From Bacteroidetes bacterium UBA1947 (lineage in GTDB: Bacteria; Bacteroidota; Bacteroidia; Chitinophagales; Chitinophagaceae), in the NCBI GenBank assembly GCA_002336915.1, contig DDET01000026.1, forward strand, positions 1 through 46,005: a stretch of 46,005 bases of DNA, read 5' to 3'. Every line of letters starts with the position of its first letter. The first letter of the stretch is position 1. Position numbers and translations under genes: made by a program. This document shows, one piece after another, positions 15,845 to 25,260 of the stretch. The notes below the pieces were generated by a model, which did no database searches, was not told the origin of the DNA, and worked only from the letters and a program-made list of their open reading frames with translations.

Positions 15845-18343
15845 TTATCTTTTTATTCGCTTCACAAATTTCACCAGTTCATACCATGTAACGCACGTAA
15901 GCCCTGTACCAATACTGATCAGTAACTGGGTAGCGTTTAGGGACTCGAACTGGAAGAAGGCTGCGAGTGGTTTCACATACAGCAGTAAGGCCGTAAGGCC
16001 GCTTGTAATGATAATGATCAGCGGCACCAGCTTGTTCTTATATCGCAGGGTGCTGATGAGGGAATAATAAAAGGATCTGTTCACCAGCGTGAGAAAGATG
16101 GTTGCTGCTATGAGCACAGTAAATACCATCGTGCGTGTAAGTGCTTCGTCATAGCCCATGTATACGGCATATTGGTAAATAGCCAGCGTACCTGCCGTGA
16201 TCACCAGCCCTTGCAGTATGCTCACCATTAGTTCCCGCCAGTTGAAGAAGGTGCTGGTAAATGGCCGGGGTGTTTCCTGCATGGTATTTCGTTCCATGGG
16301 CTCATTTTCGTAGACGATCGAGCAGGTGGGACCCATGATCAGCTCCAGGAAGATAATGTGGACCGGCGAGAATATATTCGGGTAAATCCAGCCCAGTGCA
16401 AGTGGCAGAAACACGGTGAGTATAATGGGTATGTGTATAGAGATCACAAAGCGAATAGCTTTTTTAAGATTGGTATATATCTTCCTGCCCATCGCCACAG
16501 CCTCCACCATCTTCGATAGGTCATCGTCGAGCAGCACTAATGACGCTGCCTGTTTGGCTATCTCTGTTCCTTTCTTGCCCATGGCTATGCCTATGTGCGC
16601 CGCCTTCAGTGCGGGCCCGTCATTTACGCCATCGCCGGTCATGGCCACGATCTCATGTCCCGCCTTCAGGGCATTGATGATCTTCAGCTTTGCATCAGGG
16701 AACATGCGTGTGAAGATATTAGTGTCCATTACCTTTTTTTGCAGTTCAGTATCGTCTAGCTTCATCAGCTCATCGCCGCTAATATTTTTTTCATAGCCTC
16801 TAAAGCCCACTTGTTTTGCTATGGTGGTAGTAGTAGCCGCATTGTCCCCTGTTATGATCTTTACCGCTATGCCTGCTGTATAAAAATCCTCCAGTACAGA
16901 CGGTATATTTTTCTTAGGCGGATCATAAAAAGCGACAATACCTTTTAATGTAAAGGGAATTTCCTGTTGCGTAGCGGGGAAATTATTCCCTTCAAACTTG
17001 CCCTCGCTAACGGCCAATACACGATATCCTTCTCCGGTAAACGCTTTGATCGCGGTTTCTATTTGCTGCTGTTCTGTGCTTGTTAGTGTGCTGAGGGCCA
17101 TTAGCGCTTCCGGCGCGCCTTTGGCTGCAATGATGCGTGTGCCTGTATTGTTCTCAAACAGGTGCGTCATCATAGGTGGCTTGCCGCCCAATGGGTACTC
17201 ATGCACCATTTTGTATTTTGGTCGTTCATCAGGGGCCGCAGTTCTTGCATATGCCTCGTGCAACGCAACTTCCATAGGGTCGAAGGCGATGGGCTCACTG
17301 CCCCACATAGCCAGTCTTATGAGCGCCTGCTCGTCCTCATTCAGTGCAGCTTCAGGCTCGGCTATCTTATTAGCGCTTAGTACAAAGATCTTTGCGAGGC
17401 TCATTTTGTTCTCCGTAATGGTACCGGTCTTATCGGTGCATATCACGGTGGCGCTGCCCAGTGTCTCCACTGTTTTCATCTGTTTGATCACAATGCCGGT
17501 CTTCATCATGCGCCAGGCGCCCAGTGCCATAAAGGTGGTAAAGGCCATAGGTATCTCCTCGGGCAGTATGCTCATGGCCAGGGTAAGCGCTTTCAGCAGG
17601 CTGTCCAGCGCATTATGAGAATGAAAAAAGTTGATGCCCCATACTATAGCGAAGACCACGATGCCCACTATGGCCATCTTCTTTACAAAGTTGTTGATCT
17701 GGAGTTCCAGTGGAGTGCGCTCCTCTTTGATGTCCTCAAGGCTTTTTCCTATTTTGCCCAGTTTGGTATTGGCGCCTATGGCTGTGATCTCAGCTATGGC
17801 CAGTCCGGATGCGACCGTGGTGCCCTGGTAGATAAAATGATCTTCCTTCGTTTTGTCTTTATCCACCGGCAGCGATTCACCGGTAAGTATAGATTCATTT
17901 ACCGAGAAGTCGTTCGAATGAACGATACTGCCATCGGCAGTGATGGACACCCCTTCTTCCACCATCAGCATATCGCCCACTACCAGGTCTTCGCTCAATA
18001 TCTCCACCACTATACCATTCCTGGTCACCTTACATTTAGGCTGACTGAAGCTCTTTAATTTTTCAAGTGCATTGCGGCTCCTCGAATCCTGGTAGGAGGT
18101 AATTGCCGAAACCAGCACAATGGCCGAGGCCAGGAAGATGCCATCCGCTGTTTTGCCGCTGATGAAATAGATAGAGGAGGCAACCAGCAGCAAAATGATC
18201 ATCGGCTCCTTCGCATAGCTTTTTACTGCCTTAAAGAACCTGTTCTCCTTTTTGTACTCCAGCCGGTTATACCCATAAGCCTCCCTTGCAGCCAGTACCT
18301 GCTCATCGGTAAGTCCTTCTATGTTATAATTATTTGCAGGCAC
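15845..18343 (-). CDS. P-type cation-transporting ATPase (P2-like)
   Basis: An 832-residue P-type ATPase with all core motifs: TGES (154-157) in the actuator domain, PEEIP (261-265) in transmembrane helix 4, the phosphorylated Asp304 in DKTGT, KGAPE (408-412), TGD (498-500) and TGDGVND (569-575). Overall order and length fit Ca2+-like P2 pumps. The helix-6 segment reads LELIMGPTCSIVYENEP and lacks the Asn and Asp residues that bind Ca2+ in SERCA, so ion specificity is uncertain. No heavy-metal-binding domain or CPC motif is present, which argues against a copper or zinc pump. It is next to the other ion-transport genes but separated from them by a gene on the plus strand. Confidence 0.88.
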   Translation of the reverse strand: MPANNYNIEGLTDEQVLAAREAYGYNRLEYKKENRFFKAVKSYAKEPMIILLLVASSIYFISGKTADGIFLASAIVLVSAITSYQDSRSRNALEKLKSFSQPKCKVTRNGIVVEILSEDLVVGDMLMVEEGVSITADGSIVHSNDFSVNESILTGESLPVDKDKTKEDHFIYQGTTVASGLAIAEITAIGANTKLGKIGKSLEDIKEERTPLELQINNFVKKMAIVGIVVFAIVWGINFFHSHNALDSLLKALTLAMSILPEEIPMAFTTFMALGAWRMMKTGIVIKQMKTVETLGSATVICTDKTGTITENKMSLAKIFVLSANKIAEPEAALNEDEQALIRLAMWGSEPIAFDPMEVALHEAYARTAAPDERPKYKMVHEYPLGGKPPMMTHLFENNTGTRIIAAKGAPEALMALSTLTSTEQQQIETAIKAFTGEGYRVLAVSEGKFEGNNFPATQQEIPFTLKGIVAFYDPPKKNIPSVLEDFYTAGIAVKIITGDNAATTTTIAKQVGFRGYEKNISGDELMKLDDTELQKKVMDTNIFTRMFPDAKLKIINALKAGHEIVAMTGDGVNDGPALKAAHIGIAMGKKGTEIAKQAASLVLLDDDLSKMVEAVAMGRKIYTNLKKAIRFVISIHIPIILTVFLPLALGWIYPNIFSPVHIIFLELIMGPTCSIVYENEPMERNTMQETPRPFTSTFFNWRELMVSILQGLVITAGTLAIYQYAVYMGYDEALTRTMVFTVLIAATIFLTLVNRSFYYSLISTLRYKNKLVPLIIIITSGLTALLLYVKPLAAFFQFESLNATQLLISIGTGLTCVTWYELVKFVKRIKR

Positions 18344-18494
18344 GAGGATGTGTGAGGATGGACTTTACGAATCCAACCTGAACTGAAAATACTTTAAAAA
18401 AAGCAATTGTGTGGATTTGAATATTTTTTGAGCTGAAGCAGGGTACAGCATGATGGGAGGCATGAAAATTATGATCTAACTGCAAAATGGCAAC

Positions 18495-18946
18495 ATGAAA
18501 AACAATAGTTATAAGGTATTTGCACTCACATTGGCTCTTTCGTTATGCATTATGTACGCTGTTATGTTTATGAATGTGGACAGCTAGATCATATCTATTT
18601 AAGTTTGACACGGCTGTACATGTCATTATTGATGGTTTGTCCTATGGCGCTGTTAATGCTTCTTTTTATGAGCAAAATGTACACCAATAAAAAAAAGAAT
18701 ACGGCTATTGTCGTATCTGCCATTGTTATATTTGTAACGGCATTTACATGTCTGCGAAATCAAACTTTTATATCCGACAAGGAATATATGCAGGCCATGA
18801 TCCCTCATCATTCTTCAGCAATTATGACCAGCAAACATGCCGCAATAAAAGACCCCGAGCTGAGGAAACTGGCCGACAGTATAATAGCGTCCCAGCAGCG
18901 CGAGATTGAGCAAATGAAAGGGATACTGAAAAGGCTCGATAAATAG
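18495..18946 (+). pseudogene. DUF305 membrane protein with apparent one-base deletion
   Basis: The ATG at 18495 opens a frame reading MKNNSYKVFALTLALSLC and on to MFMNVDS, stopping at TAG 18585-18587. The other frame takes over at CTA 18584 and continues LDHIYLSLTRLYMSLLMV to 18946, including SDKEYMQAMIPHHSSAIM, the DUF305 metal-binding-like His-His motif. Joined, the two give one protein with a leading transmembrane segment, two more, and a C-terminal DUF305 domain. One missing base near 18582-18584 explains the break. This may be a true lesion, a sequencing error, or a start inside the second frame (ATGs at 18545 and 18620). Family function is unknown; copper or metal handling is suggested for some members. 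Confidence 0.65.
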
Positions 18947-18967
18947 TTTTCCAACCGCATTCACAGG

Positions 18968-20320
18968 CTAGCTCTCCTCCTGTTTTACATCCTCGATATA
19001 TCCCTCCTTTAGTTGCTCGTAGAACGACTGCTTGTCGATTAACAGGGAAACAAGATTAGAGACAAGCGCAGCCAGCATTAGGTGGAAAATGACACTGTGC
19101 CTGTCGGTCATTTCCAAAACCAGTATGGCAGATGTGAAGGGCGTTCTGGTCACTCCGGTCAAAAAACCCACCATGCCGCTTAATATCAGGATGTTGGCAT
19201 TGGCACCTATGATCCCGAAGACCCCGGAGAAAAATGCACCAATGGATGCACCTGCAGCAAGCGATGGTGCAAAAATGCCCCCTGCGCCGCCGGTCGTAAA
19301 GGAAATGATCGGTCCGAATATTCGCGCTGCAACGGTAAGGCCTGACACGTGTTTTTGGGTTGTGAAGAGCGTCTGGCTCATCAGGTTTTTGCCCGATCCC
19401 AGTATGTCATAGTTAATGAAATAGGCTATTGATGCAACGATCAGTCCTGCAACAACTATGAATATGATCGACTTTGCATTGTTGAATGACCGCTTCCACT
19501 TCATCAGTTTCAGGATTAGTTTGCACATAATACTGCCTGCTAGCCCCGAGATCACTGCCGCAGCCGTAACCCCAAAGAAAATTCCTGGGCTTAGCTTGGT
19601 CACATCAGGATAGCCAAGGTACAGGTATGGCCCCAGGAAACCCTGCGCAGCCAGCCCTGCGATGATGACAGATGTGAACAAAGCCGTTTTGAAAAAGCTG
19701 ATATGTATTTTGGCAAGTTCCTCTATCGCAAATACAATACCTCCCAGCGGTGTATTAAACGCGGCAGCAAGGCCCGCCGCCGCGCCTGTCAGGATAAAAC
19801 TTTTTTGGGAAATGCGTGGCCATGATAACGGGATCCATTTGCTTACAAGCCTGAAGACCGAACCGGCGATTTGTATCGTTGGCCCCTCGCGACCAACGGC
19901 CCCACCCCCTAATACCATGAATGTACTTGATGCTATTTTCGTTACTATAATGCGAAAACTCAGTAGCTTGGATATGCTCTTTTCATGATTGGGGGCAGAC
20001 AGGTCTATCGCAGCCATTACCTGCGGTATCCCACTTCCCCTTGCATTGCGGGCAAATATGGTAACGATATACCAGGCAACAAAAAAATTGACAGGCGCCA
20101 TTACAAATATCAGCCATCTGTGCCAGGCCAGTGTGGCATGAAGCAGTTCTTCCGAATAGTTGAATAGCTTGGTATAAGCTACTGCTATCAGGCCTGTCAG
20201 CAACGAAGCTACCCAAAATGGTATCGCCTCGAGAATGTTCGTTTTTATACGGTCATTCCTTATGCTGTCAAATCGTGATTTTAGCCTCCTTTTGATCTTT
20301 TCTATCCACACCTCTTTCAT
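18968..20320 (-). CDS. CLC-family chloride/proton exchanger
   Basis: A 450-residue CLC membrane protein. The anion-binding motifs are all present: GSGIP (95-99), GREGP with the gating Glu145 (143-147), and GGIFAP (347-352). The Glu-Glu pair at 200-201 corresponds to the internal proton glutamate of exchangers, so this is predicted to be a Cl-/H+ antiporter, not a channel. There are no C-terminal CBS domains. It starts 36 bases after the stop of the DUF389 gene in the same direction and is likely the last gene of an antiporter-DUF389-CLC operon. Confidence 0.9.
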   Translation of the reverse strand: MKEVWIEKIKRRLKSRFDSIRNDRIKTNILEAIPFWVASLLTGLIAVAYTKLFNYSEELLHATLAWHRWLIFVMAPVNFFVAWYIVTIFARNARGSGIPQVMAAIDLSAPNHEKSISKLLSFRIIVTKIASSTFMVLGGGAVGREGPTIQIAGSVFRLVSKWIPLSWPRISQKSFILTGAAAGLAAAFNTPLGGIVFAIEELAKIHISFFKTALFTSVIIAGLAAQGFLGPYLYLGYPDVTKLSPGIFFGVTAAAVISGLAGSIMCKLILKLMKWKRSFNNAKSIIFIVVAGLIVASIAYFINYDILGSGKNLMSQTLFTTQKHVSGLTVAARIFGPIISFTTGGAGGIFAPSLAAGASIGAFFSGVFGIIGANANILILSGMVGFLTGVTRTPFTSAILVLEMTDRHSVIFHLMLAALVSNLVSLLIDKQSFYEQLKEGYIEDVKQEES

Positions 20321-20355
20321 AATATACTTCCTGGAATGTTGAATTCACTTAGAAC

Positions 20356-21678
20356 TTATTCAAAAACTAATTTAATACTATCAGCCTGCAGGCGTTGTTT
20401 TAGCCATAGGCCCAGTTTAGTTTTTTCCTTTCTGTCCAAGGCAGGTTTAAACCGTCCCACAAATAGGATTACGCTATCTCTATGTATTGTATCGAAGCTG
20501 TGTACTACTGCTGCGTTAAGCGAATACTCTTTCAGTCCTGGGTATAAAGCTTGGAGTTCTTGCCCCAGTTCAGGATAAACTCTTTCTTCCTTGTCGGCGT
20601 TTTCGGCCATTGTATCGTTATATCGTTCCGATGCGCTTATTTCTTCCAGCACACTGGCCTTTATAGCGGCAAGGTCAATCTTCTGCTTTGCATCAAGGCC
20701 TTGTAGCACTGCCAATTTTGTGTTTATCAGTCCATACGCCGGCATGCTTTTGCGCAAGCTGTCAAGATAGTGTTCACTTAATGGCTGGCCTATCAGCAGC
20801 AGTTCTATCTTGCCTTCTTTGCCGTCAAAAGTATAGTCGTGACTCACCACTTGGGTCCTGGCAAAATGAAACGCATCTTTTACAAATTTCTTTGCACTGT
20901 TCTCAAAGATGCTCCGCTGTACTATGCGATAGGCCAGGTATATGCTCGGCAGTATGATCAGCACCGATATGATTATAATGTAGCGCGATACGCGCTTTTC
21001 CCTTGCAGGTGTCGAAAACTCCTTATTATGAAACCTGAGTTTCTTTACTATAAGGAACGTGGCAAGGCAAATGAAAAAACTATTGATGAAGAACAAATAA
21101 ATAGCACCGAGAAAATAATACCATTGCCCTGTAGCCAGCCCGAAGCCGGCCGTGCATAGGGGAGGCATCAATGCAGTAGCTATTGCTACCCCTGGTATTA
21201 CGTTGCTTTTCTCTTTTCTTGTCCCTGCTACGATACCGGCCAGCCCTCCCAAAAAAGCGATGAACACATCCCATAATGACGGATTGGTCCTGGCGAGCAA
21301 TTCAGAGCTGGCATCCTGCAGGGGCGTTACGGCAAAATATAGGCATGACGTAGCAATGCTGATCGCGCCGGCCAGTCCAAGGTTCTTGAGCCCTTTTTTT
21401 ATTAGTTCAAAGTCATTTGTCCCTATGCCTAGACCCACACCCATTATCGGGCCCATAAGCGGGGAAATAAGCATAGCGCCGATAACAACAGCAGTTGAGT
21501 TTACGTTCAAGCCTATGGAAGCTATGAAAATAGCGAAGATAAGTGTCCATAGGTTGGTGCCTTTAAAATTTACATCCCTTCTTATTGACTCGCTTATGCG
21601 CTCTTCGTCCGCCATGCCATCCCTTAGGCTAAACACCTTAAATAACGCCGACCGTACTTCTACCAGTATCCTTTTCAT
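20356..21678 (-). CDS. DUF389 family membrane protein
   Basis: A 440-residue protein with a short cytoplasmic N terminus and a DUF389 core of hydrophobic segments (about 35-225). Typical strings include ILISPLMGPIMGVGLGIG and IPGVAIATALMPPLC. A further hydrophobic segment follows (about 230-255) and then a long soluble C-terminal part. Start choice: ATG at 21678 overlaps the stop of the antiporter gene as TGATG, which indicates translational coupling; an ATG at 21702 would add eight residues. Function of DUF389 is not established. Its position between a Na+/H+ antiporter and a CLC exchanger suggests a role in ion or pH homeostasis. Confidence 0.85.
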   Translation of the reverse strand: MKRILVEVRSALFKVFSLRDGMADEERISESIRRDVNFKGTNLWTLIFAIFIASIGLNVNSTAVVIGAMLISPLMGPIMGVGLGIGTNDFELIKKGLKNLGLAGAISIATSCLYFAVTPLQDASSELLARTNPSLWDVFIAFLGGLAGIVAGTRKEKSNVIPGVAIATALMPPLCTAGFGLATGQWYYFLGAIYLFFINSFFICLATFLIVKKLRFHNKEFSTPAREKRVSRYIIIISVLIILPSIYLAYRIVQRSIFENSAKKFVKDAFHFARTQVVSHDYTFDGKEGKIELLLIGQPLSEHYLDSLRKSMPAYGLINTKLAVLQGLDAKQKIDLAAIKASVLEEISASERYNDTMAENADKEERVYPELGQELQALYPGLKEYSLNAAVVHSFDTIHRDSVILFVGRFKPALDRKEKTKLGLWLKQRLQADSIKLVFE

Positions 21679-22934
21679 CACTTTATTTGTGTGGGCAGGC
21701 ACACGTTTAATTTTTTTGCCAGTTTGCCAACTGTAAGTCCTTGCACCGCTATCGAGAATATGACGATGATGTAGGTAATAGCCACAAACTCATTCCTGAA
21801 CATATGTTCAGGTAGTGATAGTGCGAGCGCTACTGAAATCCCGCCGCGAAGGCCACCCCATGTTAACATCGTGATGGCATGCCGTTCAAAGTGAACGATC
21901 CTTCTCAAAAAAAATACAGGGAAAGCAACTGATACCCACCGTGAGAGTAACACAATGAACACACATATGATCCCCATTATCATAATGCGCTGGTCAATTT
22001 TCACTACAAGCATTTCAAGGCCTATCAACAGAAATAGTATTGCATTGAGTATTTCATCAGTTAACTCCCAGAATTTTCCCAGGTAGTCGCGTGTCATGTC
22101 CGACATGCCCAGTTCCTTGGCCCTGTTGCCCGTTATGATACCTGCTACCACCATAGCAAGGGGGCCGGAAATATGCAACGTATTAGCTAGTGAATATCCA
22201 CCCATAACTATTGCAAGCGTTATCAGCACCTCTACTTGATAGTTGTCAACAGATCGTAATAACATGAAACTTATATAGCCCAGCAACATACCGTACAAAA
22301 TTCCTCCCCCGGCCTCGCGGAGAAAAAGTAGACCTATTTCCAAACCGGAAACATTGCCGGCACCCTCGCGTGCTATTTCCAGTAAGGTCAGGAAGATCAC
22401 CACGCCAATACCATCATTGAAAAGTGACTCGCCGGATATCTTCATTTCAAGTGAGTCAGGGATATTTGCCTTTTTTAGGATGCCCAATACAGCTATGGGA
22501 TCCGTTGGCGATATTAATGCGCCGAACAGCATGCAGTATATGATATCTATTGGCCTCCCGAACCACTTAAATAGAAAATACACCAAAATACCAACAAGGA
22601 ACGTTGAGATGATTGTGCCGGCGGTCGCCAATGTAATAACAGGTATTCGCTCTTTCCTTAGCCGCGCTGCATTTATGTGTATAGCGCCTGCAAAAAGCAG
22701 GAAGCTAAGCATCATGTTGATCAGGAGCTTATAAAAATCCAGTGCCTTTACCATCTCCGTAACAGAGTAAAACAGGTCTGGCATCCACTTGCCTGCAAAC
22801 ACGAGTATCAGTGAACTTAGTAGTGAAAGAACCATTATCCCGATCGTACCCGGCAGACGGATGAAACGATGGTTTATATAGCCAAAAGCCGCAGCAAGCG
22901 ATACTATGATCGTTATTATTGTGTATAAATGCAT
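21678..22934 (-). CDS. CPA1-type Na+/H+ antiporter (NhaP-like)
   Basis: A 418-residue membrane protein with about 12 hydrophobic segments. The family motifs are ALISPTDPIAVLGILKK and ISGESLFNDGIGVV, which contain the ion-binding Asp residues of CPA1 exchangers, and TWGGLRGGISVALALSLP near the C terminus. It lacks the long cytoplasmic C-terminal tail of some NhaP proteins. It is predicted to exchange protons for Na+ (possibly K+) across the inner membrane. Its stop overlaps the start of the DUF389 gene as TGATG, so the two are made together. Confidence 0.9.
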   Translation of the reverse strand: MHLYTIITIIVSLAAAFGYINHRFIRLPGTIGIMVLSLLSSLILVFAGKWMPDLFYSVTEMVKALDFYKLLINMMLSFLLFAGAIHINAARLRKERIPVITLATAGTIISTFLVGILVYFLFKWFGRPIDIIYCMLFGALISPTDPIAVLGILKKANIPDSLEMKISGESLFNDGIGVVIFLTLLEIAREGAGNVSGLEIGLLFLREAGGGILYGMLLGYISFMLLRSVDNYQVEVLITLAIVMGGYSLANTLHISGPLAMVVAGIITGNRAKELGMSDMTRDYLGKFWELTDEILNAILFLLIGLEMLVVKIDQRIMIMGIICVFIVLLSRWVSVAFPVFFLRRIVHFERHAITMLTWGGLRGGISVALALSLPEHMFRNEFVAITYIIVIFSIAVQGLTVGKLAKKLNVCLPTQIK

Positions 22935-23001
22935 TTAAATGATGTATTGTTTGATGCTGGACCGGCACTAGCGGGTACTAACTTTCTTATTGTCCGCCGT
23001 T

Positions 23002-23310
23002 CTATACCTCAATATCAAAATCCTTTTTAAGGAAATGTTGAATGCAGGTCTCGCAATGTTGCTTCAGTTTTTGCTCCAGTTGGGCTTTTTCCTTACCCCC
23101 TTCATCTTCGAGTGGTAGCAAAATGTCATTTGTACCTTTGTGTAAGAGGGTCTTTAGTATGTCAAGGTGCTCATTGAACGTCTTCAGGCGCAACGGTTTA
23201 CTTACGACGTCCATGGTTTTATATTTTTTTTGAATTTTCTCTGCCTGTTCTTTAAGCACTTTTTGACTATAATCCTTAAACTCTTTTTCGAGCGCCTTAT
23301 ATCTATCCAT
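23002..23310 (-). CDS. Small charged helical protein, unknown function
   Basis: A 102-residue protein rich in Lys, Glu and Gln, with a likely amphipathic or coiled-coil helix over most of its length and two cysteines near the end (HCETCIQHF). There is no signal peptide or membrane segment. I recognise no family. It lies 67 bases upstream of the antiporter gene in the same direction and may lead the ion-transport operon. Confidence 0.6.
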   Translation of the reverse strand: MDRYKALEKEFKDYSQKVLKEQAEKIQKKYKTMDVVSKPLRLKTFNEHLDILKTLLHKGTNDILLPLEDEGGKEKAQLEQKLKQHCETCIQHFLKKDFDIEV

Positions 23311-23382
23311 GCTAGTTGATTTTTAATAAATAATGAACACAATGCCGTTACAGCTTGCACATTTTTTTTAATAAAACAAATA

Positions 23383-23751
23383 CTATAGGCTGGGAGCAGG
23401 CGGGCCCCTTAATTCAAAATGGTAGTAAAATAGAGAGGGTAGATTGGCAACGTCGGGGGCATTCATCCCTTTTGTCATGCCCTCAAAAAATGGCTTAATA
23501 TCTATGATTGGCAACTTTGGGAGGTCGTAATGCACTTCGCCCCTCATGTACCTTATCTTAATATAGTTTTCTTCAACCAGTTGTTTAGGATGTCCCTTCA
23601 ATTGCTGAGAGATAAGCCGTTTGATCGTGGCATGCTTCCCCGGTTGGTACACGGGCGATTTCACCGAGCCATAACTGTTGTACCCAAAGCTTAATAAACA
23701 AAGTAGGGGGATGACAACAAAAAGCAATATAGAGAAACCCTTTTTTAACAT
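23383..23751 (-). CDS. Small exported or membrane-anchored protein, unknown function
   Basis: A 122-residue protein with an N-terminal hydrophobic segment (MLKKGFSILLFVVIPLLCLL) that is a signal peptide or anchor. A polar region with Lys and Tyr follows, ending GPPAPSL. No family is recognised. I chose the ATG at 23751: a -7 box TAACTTTG (23768-23761, minus strand) lies ten bases upstream, so the longer frame from 23796 would start before the promoter. It is 72 bases upstream of the charged protein gene. Confidence 0.6.
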   Translation of the reverse strand: MLKKGFSILLFVVIPLLCLLSFGYNSYGSVKSPVYQPGKHATIKRLISQQLKGHPKQLVEENYIKIRYMRGEVHYDLPKLPIIDIKPFFEGMTKGMNAPDVANLPSLFYYHFELRGPPAPSL

Positions 23752-23760
23752 CAGCAGACG

Positions 23761-23768
23761 CAAAGTTA
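23761..23768 (-). promoter_or_regulatory. Bacteroidota -7 box, near-leaderless
   Basis: On the minus strand TAACTTTG matches TAnnTTTG exactly. It ends nine bases before the ATG at 23751 and fixes the start of that gene. A clear -33 TTTG is not evident at the usual spacing. Confidence 0.5.
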
Positions 23769-23796
23769 AACAACTTGGCCTACAATCTGTCGCCAA

Positions 23797-24267
23797 TTTA
23801 TTCTTTTACAGATATGTGATTATTACCCCAAAATGTGGATATCATTATTTGGAACACCCCCGTTCCAAATCGTATATTGCATGGTAGCCGGAAATTTCCA
23901 TGCTCAGCTAAATTGCTGATGAGAGAATTTCGGTTACTTAGTTCTTTGACATTACCGTATATAGTCAATACATAGTCATTGACGGTAATAATACAGTTCC
24001 GGGTTATTTCCCATTTTAGGCAAACGTAAAAGCAAATAGGAAACAAAGAGAAAGGAATGGGAAATAACGAGAAATAACTCCCAAATATCATATGGCAATA
24101 CTGGCAAAGCTTTCAGCCGAATTGCTCAACCAAAGAGGAAATAACTATTTTCTGTTGGGAAAAGAGAAATAACTATTAAACCTAATATCCTGAAAATCTC
24201 TTAATCCCTTAATCCCGTTCAGACATTCATACTTTTTTCTTAAATTTATATTACAAACACATCCCTC
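23797..24267. other. Intergenic region with GAAATAAC repeats and a 13-bp inverted repeat
   Basis: No convincing gene is present in these 471 bases. GTTATTTCCCATT (24003-24015) and AATGGGAAATAAC (24056-24068) are perfect reverse complements. GAAATAAC occurs in direct orientation four times, at about 24061, 24071, 24139 and 24167; the last two copies extend to GAAATAACTATT. All lie upstream of the lytic transglycosylase gene. They could be regulator sites or a decayed repeat. Confidence 0.6.
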
Positions 24268-25203
24268 TTGAAATACCGGACCAAACTAATATTATGCTTT
24301 TCCGCGGGCACCATTGCCGGTGCTGCCGCTATTGCGGGTTTTGCTTTCAAGAAGCCGGTACCGGCCGAGAGTGCCGTGGAGGTGAAAGAGGGTGGCAAAA
24401 TAGAATATAAATGGTACACGCCCGATCTGCCCAAGTCGCTGGACTTTTGTGGCGAGAAGGTACCGCTGAACCGCTGGGAAGTGCGTGAGCGCCTGGACCG
24501 CGACCTGATAGTGAACTATTACGCCCATGGCGGCACTTTATATATGCTCAAGAATGCCAACCGCTACTTCCCGATGATAGAGGAGAGGCTGAAGGCCAAT
24601 GGTGTGCCCGATGACTTTAAATATGTATGCGCTGCGGAAAGTTCGTTGCAGCCTGCGGCCACATCGACAGTGGGTGCAGCCAGTATGTGGCAGTTCATGA
24701 AAGATACGGGCCCGCGCTACGGGCTGGAGATCAATGAGGATGTGGACGAGCGCTATAATGTTGCAAAAGCAACCGATGCCGCCTGCGCTTATTTCAAAGA
24801 TTCCTATAAAAAATTCGGTAGCTGGACGGCCGCCGCAGCATCTTACAACTGCGGGCAGGGTGGCTACAACAACCAGGTAACCTTCCAGGGCGGTGCAACA
24901 TTTTATGATATGGTCTTCCCCGAGGAGACCAACCGTTATATATTCCGGATACTATCCCTGAAGGTGATCATGTCGCAACCCAAGGCATGGGGCTTTATGC
25001 TCGACGCATCGGATGGCTACAAGCCAATAAAGACAAGGACAGTTACCGTGACCGAGACTGTTGCCAACCTGTCGGACTTTGCAAAGCAGAACGGCAGCAG
25101 CTATAAAATGCTGAAGCTGCTGAACCCATGGCTGCGCAGCCGCACACTACCTGTGAAGGCGGGTAAAAGGTATGAGATAGAGTTCCCGGTTGACGGACAG
25201 TAG
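24268..25203 (+). CDS. Lytic murein transglycosylase (SLT domain, MltD-like)
   Basis: A 311-residue protein starting at TTG (no in-frame ATG precedes the signal sequence). It has an N-terminal hydrophobic segment (about 6-27). The SLT domain has catalytic Glu124 in AAESSLQP, GAASMWQFM (136-144) and SYNCGQGG (192-199). A C-terminal portion (about 255-308; VTETVANLSDFAKQNG through LNPWL) resembles a degenerate LysM fold. It cleaves peptidoglycan glycan strands to 1,6-anhydro products in the periplasm. Two unexplained repeat structures lie just upstream. The hydrolase gene follows by about 57 bases. Confidence 0.88.
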   Translation: MKYRTKLILCFSAGTIAGAAAIAGFAFKKPVPAESAVEVKEGGKIEYKWYTPDLPKSLDFCGEKVPLNRWEVRERLDRDLIVNYYAHGGTLYMLKNANRYFPMIEERLKANGVPDDFKYVCAAESSLQPAATSTVGAASMWQFMKDTGPRYGLEINEDVDERYNVAKATDAACAYFKDSYKKFGSWTAAAASYNCGQGGYNNQVTFQGGATFYDMVFPEETNRYIFRILSLKVIMSQPKAWGFMLDASDGYKPIKTRTVTVTETVANLSDFAKQNGSSYKMLKLLNPWLRSRTLPVKAGKRYEIEFPVDGQ

Positions 25204-25260
25204 ATAGCCTTCGAAATGTAAATTCCTTTCATTAGCTTTATTTAAACAATCCGTTTGCTG

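Noticed and set aside
23798..24091. Minus-strand open frame of 97 codons
   Set aside because: Low-complexity Phe/Ile/Ser start, no family match, overlaps the GAAATAAC repeat region.
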